64,000 bases of DNA, from NCBI GenBank assembly GCA_902514625.1, contig CABXRK010000001.1, forward strand, positions 1 through 64,000. The letters run 5' to 3'. Below are positions 44,322 through 51,304 of the stretch, in pieces. The DNA is from an uncultured Bacteroidota bacterium. GTDB lineage: Bacteria > Bacteroidota > Bacteroidia > Flavobacteriales > Flavobacteriaceae. Below the pieces are notes generated by a model. That model made no database searches and was not told the DNA's origin. It saw nothing but the letters and a program-made list of their open reading frames with translations. The number at the start of each line of letters is the position of its first letter. The stretch's first letter is position 1. The position numbers were made by a program, and so were the translations under genes.

Positions 44322-45470
44322 ATGTTAGATAAAAAGAAATATTTTGAGTTAATCGGAAGCAGAATAAGAAGTGAATTAAACGATTTAAAAAGAACGCCTG
44401 AATCAGCTGCTTTTGAATTAAACTTTGAAGTTTCAGAACTAAATAAAATATTAGAGGGAAAATCCTCAAAAAAGGAAATAAATACACTCATTAATAAAAT
44501 GGGTGATTTCTATCCTATCGATATCTCAGATCTATATATTTTAGAAGATGATTGTTCTAATGGAATTAAAATTATGACCGGTAAAGATTCTATTAAAACC
44601 AGTCGAGTCTTTAATAGAAAAAACAGCAATGGTAAACTACTACCTTATTATGAATATAGGGATAGTGCGATGTCAAAGTTAGGCCCATTTAAGCCTGAAT
44701 GGATTAAAGAATTAAGAAATGTTAATAATTCTGATCCACATAATCCTGAAATTGCATATAACAACGGTCACTTTTTACATCAATTAACATTTTTTATTGG
44801 GCCAGTAAATTTCTATTGGAAGGAGGGTGAAAATTATTATTGTGAAGAAATGAATACTGGAGACTCAAATTACATTACACCTTTTTATCCTCATTCTTTT
44901 TCAAGTAGAGATAATTCAAAAGATGCAATTATTATAGCAGTAACTTTTGGTGGAGAAGTTAGAAGAGCCCAAAAAGAAATGTATTGGCTTGGAGAAGAAA
45001 GAGTAAATAAATATAAAAACTTTGGTAAACAAAAAAATAAGGAAAATTTCAATCCTATAATTATTAGTAAAAATAAAATATTCAATGAAAACAAAAATTA
45101 TTTAATTAAAGATTTAGCATACCCAAATCATCTAGAAATTGCCAAAGGAATGGAAATACAAGTCTTAAATACTAAATCTGAAACTGATTATTTTGAAAGC
45201 CCTTTTCATTCATTTTTATTCAATTATGGTAATTGTAAAATCCTATTTAATTGGAAAATGAATAATGTCATTCATCAACACATATTATTACCTGGAGATT
45301 CTATTTATATTCAGCCCTTCATTTCTTATAGTTTCACTAATGTGGAAGATGCCAATGCTAAGCTTATAGTTTATGAGGTTGCTGGAGCAATGAATAGTTT
45401 AGCGCAAATTGAATTATCATACTTTAATGATAGTAGTCGACTAGCTAATGAAACTAAAAAATGGTTTTAA
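44322..45470 (+). CDS. mpnS: Methylphosphonate synthase (MpnS/HEPD family)
   Basis: This 382-aa protein belongs to the 2-hydroxyethylphosphonate-cleaving cupin family: an N-terminal helical HTH-like part (RSELNDLKRTPESAAFEL), then a double-stranded beta-helix domain with NNGHFLHQLTFFIGPVNFYW and FYPHSFSSR, and a second cupin repeat at the C-terminus. Iron ligands can be read as His150, Gln154 and His191. Methylphosphonate synthase uses His-Gln-His with this His-x3-Gln spacing, while HEPD uses a Glu six residues before the last His; here that position is Ile185, as I recall for MpnS. It should turn 2-hydroxyethylphosphonate and O2 into methylphosphonate and bicarbonate. It heads an operon encoding the enzymes for that substrate. 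HEPD activity is the main alternative. Confidence 0.82.
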   Translation: MLDKKKYFELIGSRIRSELNDLKRTPESAAFELNFEVSELNKILEGKSSKKEINTLINKMGDFYPIDISDLYILEDDCSNGIKIMTGKDSIKTSRVFNRKNSNGKLLPYYEYRDSAMSKLGPFKPEWIKELRNVNNSDPHNPEIAYNNGHFLHQLTFFIGPVNFYWKEGENYYCEEMNTGDSNYITPFYPHSFSSRDNSKDAIIIAVTFGGEVRRAQKEMYWLGEERVNKYKNFGKQKNKENFNPIIISKNKIFNENKNYLIKDLAYPNHLEIAKGMEIQVLNTKSETDYFESPFHSFLFNYGNCKILFNWKMNNVIHQHILLPGDSIYIQPFISYSFTNVEDANAKLIVYEVAGAMNSLAQIELSYFNDSSRLANETKKWF

Positions 45471-45471
45471 A

Positions 45472-46782
45472 ATGAAAAAAGAAGTGAAGGTTTATTTGCC
45501 TATGGCCGCTGACTTAATTCATAATGGTCACATAAATATTATTAAAAAAGCTAGCGAATTAGGCCAAGTTATTGTTGGTCTTCTCACTGATAAGGCTGTT
45601 GCTAAATACAAGCGAGTTCCTTTTTTGACTTTTCAACAAAGAAAATTTATAGCTGAAAATATAGTTGGTGTTCATAAAGTAATTGCGCAAGAGGATGACG
45701 ATTATGTTTCAATTATTAGGGAAGTCAAACCTGATTATTTTGTTCATGGGGATGATTGGAAAGAAGGCCCTCAAAAAAACAAAAGAAAAAGAGTTCTTGA
45801 AGTAATGAAAGAAATAGGGGGAAAGGTTATTGAGCCAGAATATACTAAAGACATATCATCTACAAAATTACACGAACTTATTAAAGAAATTGGAACTACT
45901 CCTGATATTCGAAGAAGAAAATTAAAAAGACTCATTGACTCTAAACCAATAGTAAGGATATTAGAAGCTCATAGTGGGCTTAGTGGCCTAATAGTTGAAA
46001 GTACTAAAGTGTTAAGTTCAGAAGGAATGGAACTTGAATTTGATGGAATGTGGGCAAGTAGTCTCACTGATTCTACTTTAAGAGGAAAACCTGACATTGA
46101 GGCTGTAGATTTAACTTCAAGATTAACAAGTATCAATGACATTTTAGAAGTCACAACTAAACCAATAATATATGATGGAGATACAGGAGGAAAACCGGAA
46201 CATTTAAATTTTACTGTTAAAACTTTAGAAAGATTAGGAGTGTCTGCTATTATTATTGAAGATAAAATAGGTTTAAAGAAAAACTCTTTATTTGGTACTG
46301 AAGTTGATCAACAACAAGACTCAATTGAAAGTTTTTGTCATAAAATCAAAACAGCTAAAAACGCTCAGGTAACCTCAGAATTTATGGTCATTGCAAGAAT
46401 AGAAAGTTTAATTTTACAAGCAGGCATGAAAGATGCATTAACTAGGGCCAAATCATATATTGATTCAGGGGTTGATGGTATAATGATTCATTCTAGAGAA
46501 AAAACCCCTAATGAAATTTTCGAATTTTGTCTAGAGTATAAAAAATTTAGAAGTCATAAACCATTAATTGTTGTTCCTTCTAGTTATAACAAAACAAAGG
46601 AAAAAGAATTAATTAACCATGGAGTTAAAGTTGTGATCTATGCAAATCAACTACTTCGATCTTCCTATCCATCAATGATAAAAACGGCTAAATCCATTTT
46701 AAATAATTCTCGAAGTTATGAGTCCTCAAAAGACATGATGACAATTAAAGAAATCCTAAATTTAATTCCTGGCGGAAAATAA
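45472..46782 (+). CDS. pepM: Phosphoenolpyruvate mutase with N-terminal nucleotidyltransferase domain
   Basis: PepM rearranges PEP to phosphonopyruvate, the committed step of phosphonate synthesis. The C-terminal ~290 residues hold the diagnostic EDKIGLKKNS (263-272; family motif EDKxxxKxNS) and the YDGDTGG metal site (234-240). The first ~140 residues are a cytidylyltransferase-like domain with HNGH at 17-20 and DISSTKL at about 127-133, as in glycerol-3-phosphate cytidylyltransferases. This fusion is known in other phosphonate producers and suggests activation of a phosphonate with CTP. I chose the ATG 1 nt after the mpnS stop (436 aa); an in-frame ATG at 45448 would add eight residues and overlap mpnS. 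Four nt separate it from ppd. Confidence 0.92.
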   Translation: MKKEVKVYLPMAADLIHNGHINIIKKASELGQVIVGLLTDKAVAKYKRVPFLTFQQRKFIAENIVGVHKVIAQEDDDYVSIIREVKPDYFVHGDDWKEGPQKNKRKRVLEVMKEIGGKVIEPEYTKDISSTKLHELIKEIGTTPDIRRRKLKRLIDSKPIVRILEAHSGLSGLIVESTKVLSSEGMELEFDGMWASSLTDSTLRGKPDIEAVDLTSRLTSINDILEVTTKPIIYDGDTGGKPEHLNFTVKTLERLGVSAIIIEDKIGLKKNSLFGTEVDQQQDSIESFCHKIKTAKNAQVTSEFMVIARIESLILQAGMKDALTRAKSYIDSGVDGIMIHSREKTPNEIFEFCLEYKKFRSHKPLIVVPSSYNKTKEKELINHGVKVVIYANQLLRSSYPSMIKTAKSILNNSRSYESSKDMMTIKEILNLIPGGK

Positions 46783-46785
46783 ATT

Positions 46786-47913
46786 ATGATTGATCCAAAT
46801 TTATTTATTGACTTTTTGATAGAAAAAGAAATTAATTTTTATTCTGGTGTTCCTGATTCTTTATTAAAGGAATTAAGTTTTTACTTTAACAAAAAAATTG
46901 ATTCTAAAAATCATAAAATTGCTGCAAATGAAGGGGCCGCAATTGGATTAGCGGCAGGACATCACCTAGCAACTGGAAAAACTCCACTTGTATATTTTCA
47001 AAATTCAGGATTAGGTAATGCAATTAACCCGCTGCTTTCTTTATGCGACTCTACGGTATATAAAATCCCGATGATAATTTTAATTGGCTGGAGAGGAGAG
47101 CCAGGGTTTTTTGACGAGCCTCAACATATAAAGCAAGGTGCAATTCAAGAAAAACTTTTAAATACTCTAGAAATACCCTACGAAATTATTGATAATAAGC
47201 TTAAAAATTATAATTTAATTTCTAGTCTAATTTCAAAATCAAAAATTGAATCTCGCCCAGTTGCTTTGCTTATAAAAAAAGGCACCTTTTCAAAATTTAA
47301 AAATAAAAAACATACTTCTGATACAAGTAAATTAATGCTTAGAGAAAAAGTTCTTAAGGAAATCTTAAACTCAGAAATTAAAAATGGAATTTTTATAACT
47401 ACAACAGGTAAAACATCAAGGGAATTCTATGAGTTAAGAAAGAAAAATAGTGAAATTGTAAATAAAGATTTTTTAACTATTGGATCAATGGGACACTGTT
47501 CTCAAATAGCTTTAGGAATTTCTCTATTTAACAAAAATGACGTGTACTGTATTGATGGTGATGGTTCAGTTATAATGCATATGGGATCCCTAACTATAAA
47601 TGGGACTTCTAATTCAAAGAACTTCAAACATATAATTTTAAATAATGGCTCTCATGAATCCGTTGGTGGTCAACCAACCGTAGGTAAAAAAATAAATTTT
47701 TCAAAAATTGCTAAAAATTGTGGATATAAAAAAGTTAAAAAAATCTCTACTTACACTGAACTAAAAGATTCCATAAAATGGTTAAATTCAAATAAAGGCC
47801 CATTATTTCTTGAAATACTTATAAAGAATGGCTCAAGGAAAAACTTAGGGAGACCTAAAGAAAGCCCTTATGAAAATAAATTGAATTTTATGAAAAAAAT
47901 TAACAATGAATAA
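46786..47913 (+). CDS. ppd: Phosphonopyruvate decarboxylase
   Basis: Ppd decarboxylates phosphonopyruvate to phosphonoacetaldehyde and so pulls the unfavourable PepM reaction forward. The 375-aa ThDP enzyme has FYSGVPDSLLKEL at the N-terminus, the cofactor glutamate in AANEGAAIGLAAGHH (Glu49), and the ThDP-Mg motif GDGSVIMHMGSLTING (258-273) closing with LNNGSHESVGGQPT. It is shorter than general ThDP decarboxylases, as Ppd and sulfopyruvate decarboxylases are; the pepM neighbour decides for Ppd. It overlaps the next gene by 8 nt. Confidence 0.93.
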   Translation: MIDPNLFIDFLIEKEINFYSGVPDSLLKELSFYFNKKIDSKNHKIAANEGAAIGLAAGHHLATGKTPLVYFQNSGLGNAINPLLSLCDSTVYKIPMIILIGWRGEPGFFDEPQHIKQGAIQEKLLNTLEIPYEIIDNKLKNYNLISSLISKSKIESRPVALLIKKGTFSKFKNKKHTSDTSKLMLREKVLKEILNSEIKNGIFITTTGKTSREFYELRKKNSEIVNKDFLTIGSMGHCSQIALGISLFNKNDVYCIDGDGSVIMHMGSLTINGTSNSKNFKHIILNNGSHESVGGQPTVGKKINFSKIAKNCGYKKVKKISTYTELKDSIKWLNSNKGPLFLEILIKNGSRKNLGRPKESPYENKLNFMKKINNE

Positions 47914-48994
47914 AATCATAAAAGGTGAATTTGAATCAAATCTTACTAATATACTTTTAAAAGAGAAGCCTAATTCAATTTTAATCGTTACTGGTAAAAA
48001 CTCTTTTAAAGATAGTGACGCTGAAATATATTTCAATAAACTTTCTTCGAAATACAATATAACTTTATATTCAAAAACAGAAAAAAATCCATCTTTTAAA
48101 GAAATTTTAAGACTATTAATAAAACATGAACAATTAAATTTCGATTTGATTGTTGCTTATGGTGGAGGTTCTGTTATTGACTTTTCCAAACTAGTGGCCT
48201 TATTTAAAAATAACATATCCCTTTTTAAAAATAACTTCCAAAACTCAGCTGACTTATTAAATACTATACCAATAATAGCAATCCCAACTACAACAGGATC
48301 TGGTGCAGAATCAACAAAATTCGCTGTAATTTATAGAGAAAACATTAAGTTCTCCATTTTAAATAAAAAAACACTTCCTAAGTATGCTATTCTTGATCCA
48401 AAAACAACTTTTTCTCTATCGAAATATCAAATTGCTTGTTCGGCAATAGATGCAATTTGTCAGTCAATAGAGTCCTTATGGGCTAAAAATAAAAATAGTG
48501 AAAGTGAACTATACGCCTTAAAATCTTTAGCATTAATATATCCTAATATCTCTAGAATTTATGAAACCGACGAAAACATCCGTTCACTCCTTTTAGAAGG
48601 TTCTAATTTAAGTGGTAAAGCAATCAATATTTCTAGAACAACAGGCCCTCACGCAATGAGTTACTATCTAACAACTTTTCATGATATTCCTCACGGTGAG
48701 GCCGTGGCTATAAATATTGAACCCTTTATTAAAATGAATTTTGAAAGTATTCGACAAAAAATTAAAGTGAAATTATTTGAAATTTTTAGGGTAACCACAA
48801 AAATTGAATTTATAAACTCTATTGAATTATTAAAATTAACATTAGGATTAAAATCAGATTTATCAATGGTAAGTAATTTAAATATTAATGCCTATTCTTC
48901 ATTTATAAATATTGAAAGATTAAAAAATAATCCAGTAGAATTAAAAATTAAAGACATACTTAATCTTATAAAGAAGTCATCTTTAAAGAGTTAA
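47906..48994 (+). CDS. Iron-containing alcohol dehydrogenase, likely phosphonoacetaldehyde reductase
   Basis: The 362-aa protein is a group III alcohol dehydrogenase: nucleotide site AYGGGSVIDFSK (84-95), PTTTGSGAE (127-135), and metal ligands placed at Asp182, His249 and His263 (IDAICQ, GPHAMSYYL, IPHGEAVA). In phosphonate operons such enzymes (PhpC-like) reduce phosphonoacetaldehyde to 2-hydroxyethylphosphonate, which is exactly the substrate the upstream mpnS product needs. The role is inferred from context and fold; the sequence alone would fit other aldehydes. Confidence 0.85.
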   Translation: MNKIIKGEFESNLTNILLKEKPNSILIVTGKNSFKDSDAEIYFNKLSSKYNITLYSKTEKNPSFKEILRLLIKHEQLNFDLIVAYGGGSVIDFSKLVALFKNNISLFKNNFQNSADLLNTIPIIAIPTTTGSGAESTKFAVIYRENIKFSILNKKTLPKYAILDPKTTFSLSKYQIACSAIDAICQSIESLWAKNKNSESELYALKSLALIYPNISRIYETDENIRSLLLEGSNLSGKAINISRTTGPHAMSYYLTTFHDIPHGEAVAINIEPFIKMNFESIRQKIKVKLFEIFRVTTKIEFINSIELLKLTLGLKSDLSMVSNLNINAYSSFINIERLKNNPVELKIKDILNLIKKSSLKS

Positions 48995-49167
48995 ATTAAA
49001 TAGAAGAACTTTAACTTGAATTTTAGCATTTAATAAATTTAAATTAAATTTTTTTGTTAAATTCAAATTAATAGATATATAAATAATAATCTCTCAGCTC
49101 AAAATTGTAGTTTTATTGAGTTGAAAAAATCTTAAATTACATGTTTTATCTCTATAATTATTAAATC
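48995..49167. other. Spacer after the phosphonate operon
   Basis: This 173-nt AT-rich stretch has no gene-like frame. I see only a weak imperfect hairpin around 49099-49127 that could be a terminator and no consensus promoter box, so it is unclear whether the following transferase gene has its own promoter. Confidence 0.4.
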
Positions 49168-50223
49168 TTGAATAAGTCAAAGATCAGTCTATTTAGTGAA
49201 GGAAATATATATTTTTCAACCTTTATGCCTCTTATAAAATCATTTATTGATAAAAAAATTTATGTTTCATATTATACAATAGACTCCAAGGATAAAATAT
49301 TAAATATTAAAAGCGAATATTTAAAGGCTAAATACTTAGGATATAAGTTCCTGTCATATATTAGATTTTCATTAATAGAATCTGAATATTTAATAAGTAC
49401 AACTCCAAATATTGGAACTCCAGGTTATCCATATAAAAAACCTAAATTAGTAAAAAACTTAGTCCATGTATTCCACTCAATAAGTGATATTTCAATCTAC
49501 AGAGAAGGATCGTTAGATCATTATGATTCTGTTATATTGGTGGGCCAATTTCAAAAAAAATCAATAAGAGAACTAGAAAAAAAACGAGGGTTAAAACAAA
49601 AAGAGCTTTTGCCTCTAGGCGTCCCTTATATAGATGATTTAATTAGGAGTAAAAAAGCAATTAATTTTTCAAAAACAACTATTTTAATTGGTTCCTCTTG
49701 GGGTAATAAAGGATGCTTACGTAATTACGGAATAGAATTTATAAAAGAGTTAAGCAAAAAAGAATATAATATAATCGTCCGTCCTCATCCTCACTCCCTT
49801 CATCATGAAAAAAGATTTATAAATAATTGTAAAAGAGAATTATTAAAATGTAAAAATCTAGAATGGGATGATTCTATTAGTCCCTCGGAATCTATGAATA
49901 AATCTAACATCTTAATTTCAGACACATCATCTATTAGATTTGATTTTTTATTTGTTCATAAAAAACCAGTAATTACTTTGGGTATAAATAGAGATGAAAT
50001 GAAAGGCTATGAAAGAGAACATCTGGATATAAATTGGACTGATAGATCTAATTATGATATTGGACCAGTTATTACGAAAGACCTTATTCATCAATTGGAA
50101 TCAAAAATAAAATTATCAATTAAGAGTTTTAACAAATCAAAATTGTTAAAATACAGAAATAAAACTGTTTATAATTTTGGGAAAGGAGCCAATTCAATAA
50201 CTGAATTTTTTATTAATCAATAA
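49168..50223 (+). CDS. CDP-glycerol glycerophosphotransferase-like (TagF/TagB family) enzyme
   Basis: The 351-aa protein has the GT-B fold pattern of the teichoic-acid polymerase family: VHVFHSISD at 99-107, LGVPYIDDL, GSSWG, RPHPHSL at 205-211 and SDTSSIRFDFLF at 251-262, the conserved SDxSSxxxDF that binds the CDP-polyol. There is no long N-terminal region, so it is the catalytic domain alone. Members move a glycerol- or ribitol-phosphate from CDP-polyol to a glycan. Behind a PepM with a cytidylyltransferase domain it may instead transfer a phosphonate from CMP-phosphonate to a polymer; this is inference. The start is TTG; the next in-frame ATG would cut 19 residues off the first strand. 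Confidence 0.78.
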   Translation: MNKSKISLFSEGNIYFSTFMPLIKSFIDKKIYVSYYTIDSKDKILNIKSEYLKAKYLGYKFLSYIRFSLIESEYLISTTPNIGTPGYPYKKPKLVKNLVHVFHSISDISIYREGSLDHYDSVILVGQFQKKSIRELEKKRGLKQKELLPLGVPYIDDLIRSKKAINFSKTTILIGSSWGNKGCLRNYGIEFIKELSKKEYNIIVRPHPHSLHHEKRFINNCKRELLKCKNLEWDDSISPSESMNKSNILISDTSSIRFDFLFVHKKPVITLGINRDEMKGYEREHLDINWTDRSNYDIGPVITKDLIHQLESKIKLSIKSFNKSKLLKYRNKTVYNFGKGANSITEFFINQ

Positions 50224-50241
50224 AAAAGAAAACTTATATCT

Positions 50242-50385
50242 AAAACTCCTTTTTAACTTATCACAAACTCTTCCAGTAGTTCCACTTCCCATAAAAGGGT
50301 CTAATACCAATTCAAACTCTTTAGAAGTTTGAGGTATTGGTAGAGTTATTATTTCTTCAGGAAAAGGAGCTCTAGTTTCAAAAGA
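50242..50385 (-). pseudogene. Remnant of a DNA methyltransferase (beta-class, motif I)
   Basis: The minus strand encodes a fragment ending in LVLDPFMGSGTTG and VCDKLKRSF, the AdoMet-binding motif I of N4-cytosine/N6-adenine methyltransferases, preceded by RAPFPEEIITLPI, which is common just before motif I in beta-class enzymes. An in-frame TGA stands upstream and the conserved sequence stops after KRSF, where an intact enzyme would continue with IGIE. The catalytic motif IV is missing. It is a broken cargo gene at the left edge of the tRNA-side modules, 18 nt from the stop of the transferase gene. Confidence 0.8.
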
Positions 50386-50465
50386 AAATCAGATTTAATT
50401 TAAGGCACAGAGGTCTAAATTGAGGGTTTTAAATTGAAATTTTTGTGGGTTCTATAAGAAATAAA
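50386..50465. other. Spacer inside the leftmost module
   Basis: Between the methyltransferase remnant and the GGGACAAATA repeats I see no gene or clear signal. Confidence 0.4.
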
Positions 50466-50489
50466 GGGACAAATATCGGGACAAATAAG
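50466..50489 (+). repeat. Two tandem 12-bp repeats (GGGACAAATAnn)
   Basis: GGGACAAATATC is followed directly by GGGACAAATAAG. They lie about 46 nt from the tRNA-end core, the same place as the 12-bp-spaced GGTTCGA pairs of the other two modules, so they probably are that module's counterpart, perhaps recombinase-binding sites. Confidence 0.6.
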
Positions 50490-50498
50490 AAAAAGTGC

Positions 50499-50517
50499 TA
50501 ACGGCAAATTTACCGTT
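50499..50517 (-). terminator. Hairpin next to the leftmost tRNA-end copy
   Basis: An inverted repeat AACGG-N8-CCGTT is followed on the minus strand by a stretch AGCACTTTTTC. It sits where the tRNA terminator sits in the other modules, but its sequence differs. Confidence 0.55.
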
Positions 50518-50533
50518 AAAACTTTTCTTTGTT

Positions 50534-50547
50534 GGTGGTCCCACCTG
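50534..50547 (-). repeat. Copy of the tRNA 3' end (leftmost attachment-like core)
   Basis: The plus strand reads GTGGTCCCACCTG, which repeats the last bases of the tRNA gene at 57548-57560. It is preceded by CTTTGTTG as in the copy near 51238. Direct orientation with the tRNA makes it a likely old attachment site. Confidence 0.7.
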
Positions 50548-50602
50548 TCCCAGAAACAGAGATGTATTTACACTGATTATCAAGTAGTTAAGTTAACAAG
50601 GT

Positions 50603-50641
50603 GGTTCGATAATCGAACCAATCTAGTTCGAAGTTCGAACC
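50603..50641. repeat. Two adjacent GGTTCGA hairpins (left end of the DUF1569 module)
   Basis: GGTTCGATAATCGAACC (50603-50619) is a near-perfect palindrome with a 3-nt loop, followed by AGTTCGAAGTTCGAACC (50625-50641). The same two-hairpin arrangement recurs at 51305-51343. Confidence 0.75.
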
Positions 50642-50646
50642 ATCCC

Positions 50647-50671
50647 AAAAATTAAGGTTTTTTGACCTTAA
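50647..50671 (-). terminator. Rho-independent terminator after the DUF1569 gene
   Basis: On the minus strand a 7-bp stem TTAAGGT/ACCTTAA with a short A-rich loop is followed by TTTTT, 28 nt downstream of the stop codon. Confidence 0.7.
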
Positions 50672-50675
50672 CCAT

Positions 50676-50697
50676 GATTCAAGTTCCAAAAGGACCA
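50676..50697 (+). repeat. tRNA T-arm/acceptor-like 22-nt segment, DUF1569 module
   Basis: GATTCAAGTTCC followed by AAAAGGACCA has the length and layout of the last 22 nt of a tRNA (T-stem, T-loop TTCAAGT, acceptor strand). It lies on the plus strand, opposite to the intact tRNA, and ends 1 nt from the stop codon of the DUF1569 gene. A similar segment flanks hsdR. Confidence 0.6.
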
Positions 50698-50698
50698 A

Positions 50699-51142
50699 TT
50701 ATAAAATCCCAAATTGATTAAAGTGATATGAGGTGTGGAAATGAACTAGTTTCTTAAATAAACTAGTTTCAATATTACCATATATGTTGTGAAAAGTATA
50801 ATGAGATTTTAACTCCTTAACCATTTTAATGTTTTCAATAAGTCTTTTTTTTTGATTTAAAAATGATTCTTCTGAACTAAAAGGTTTAAACTCTTTTAGG
50901 GTCTTTGAATTTTTTGGATACTTATTTATATCAAAATCCAATGACTTTAAATATTTCAAAAATACTTTTCCAAAAAGTCTCCCAAATAATCTTGTCCAAA
51001 GACTAATTTTTTGGTTTCCCAACGAGACTTCAATAAAATTATTACAATGATTAATCATTTGAACTGAATTCATTTTTCCCCATTTAGGGGATGTCTCTTC
51101 ATCAAGATAATTCAACTTATCAATAAGGGAATCATAAATCAT
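50699..51142 (-). CDS. DUF1569 (DinB-like) protein
   Basis: The protein of 147 aa matches DUF1569: LNYLDEETSPKWGKMNSVQMINHCNNFIEVSLG at the N-terminal side and a C-terminal HFHTSYHFNQFGIL, which holds the family's histidines (compare HxxHHxxQFG). The frame stays open back to 51256, but that extension reads through the repeated module end and the terminator, so I placed the start at the ATG 51142. Role unknown; DinB-fold proteins bind metals and some use bacillithiol-type thiols. As the only gene in this module it is mobile cargo. Confidence 0.72.
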   Translation of the reverse strand: MIYDSLIDKLNYLDEETSPKWGKMNSVQMINHCNNFIEVSLGNQKISLWTRLFGRLFGKVFLKYLKSLDFDINKYPKNSKTLKEFKPFSSEESFLNQKKRLIENIKMVKELKSHYTFHNIYGNIETSLFKKLVHFHTSYHFNQFGIL

Positions 51143-51161
51143 ACTACAAATTAATGATTTT

Positions 51162-51181
51162 GGTTCGACAATTGGTTCGAC
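51162..51181 (+). repeat. Pair of GGTTCGAC repeats, 12-bp period (right end of the DUF1569 module)
   Basis: GGTTCGACAATT is followed by GGTTCGACAATT, between the DUF1569 start and the terminator copy. The region 57472-57491 has the same pair at the equivalent place. Confidence 0.75.
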
Positions 51182-51198
51182 AATTAAATCATTAAAAA

Positions 51199-51232
51199 CA
51201 AAAACCCTCATAGTCAAGGACTTAGAGGGTTT
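51199..51232 (-). terminator. Copy of the tRNA terminator hairpin
   Basis: AAAACCCTC pairs with GAGGGTTT; on the minus strand the stem is followed by TTTTTGTTTTT. The sequence is a diverged copy of the terminator at 57511-57545, evidence that this is an ancestral tRNA downstream flank displaced by insertion. Confidence 0.75.
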
Positions 51233-51237
51233 GTTGG

Positions 51238-51251
51238 TGGTCCCACCTGTC
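51238..51251 (-). repeat. Copy of the tRNA 3' end (middle attachment-like core)
   Basis: The plus strand GTGGTCCCACCTG repeats the last bases of the tRNA at 57548-57560 in the same orientation. Upstream flanks also match for over 70 nt (51162-51250 against 57472-57560), which marks the two ends of the hsd module as long direct repeats. Confidence 0.8.
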
Positions 51252-51304
51252 CTCACAGGAGGGTGTCTCTTCCTTCGTAAATACTGACTTTTTCATTTTT
51301 CTTT

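Noticed and set aside
44322-45470. 2-hydroxyethylphosphonate dioxygenase (HEPD) as the first choice
   Set aside because: The residue at the HEPD Glu-ligand position is Ile and a Gln four residues after the first His fits MpnS; HEPD stays as an alternative only.
45448-45471. Earlier ATG for pepM
   Set aside because: It would overlap mpnS by 23 nt and add residues before the first strand of the nucleotidyltransferase domain; the ATG 1 nt after the mpnS stop fits better.
51143-51256. Longer start for the DUF1569 gene
   Set aside because: The extra 38 codons are the translated tRNA-end copy, terminator and repeats. The family domain begins after the ATG at 51142.
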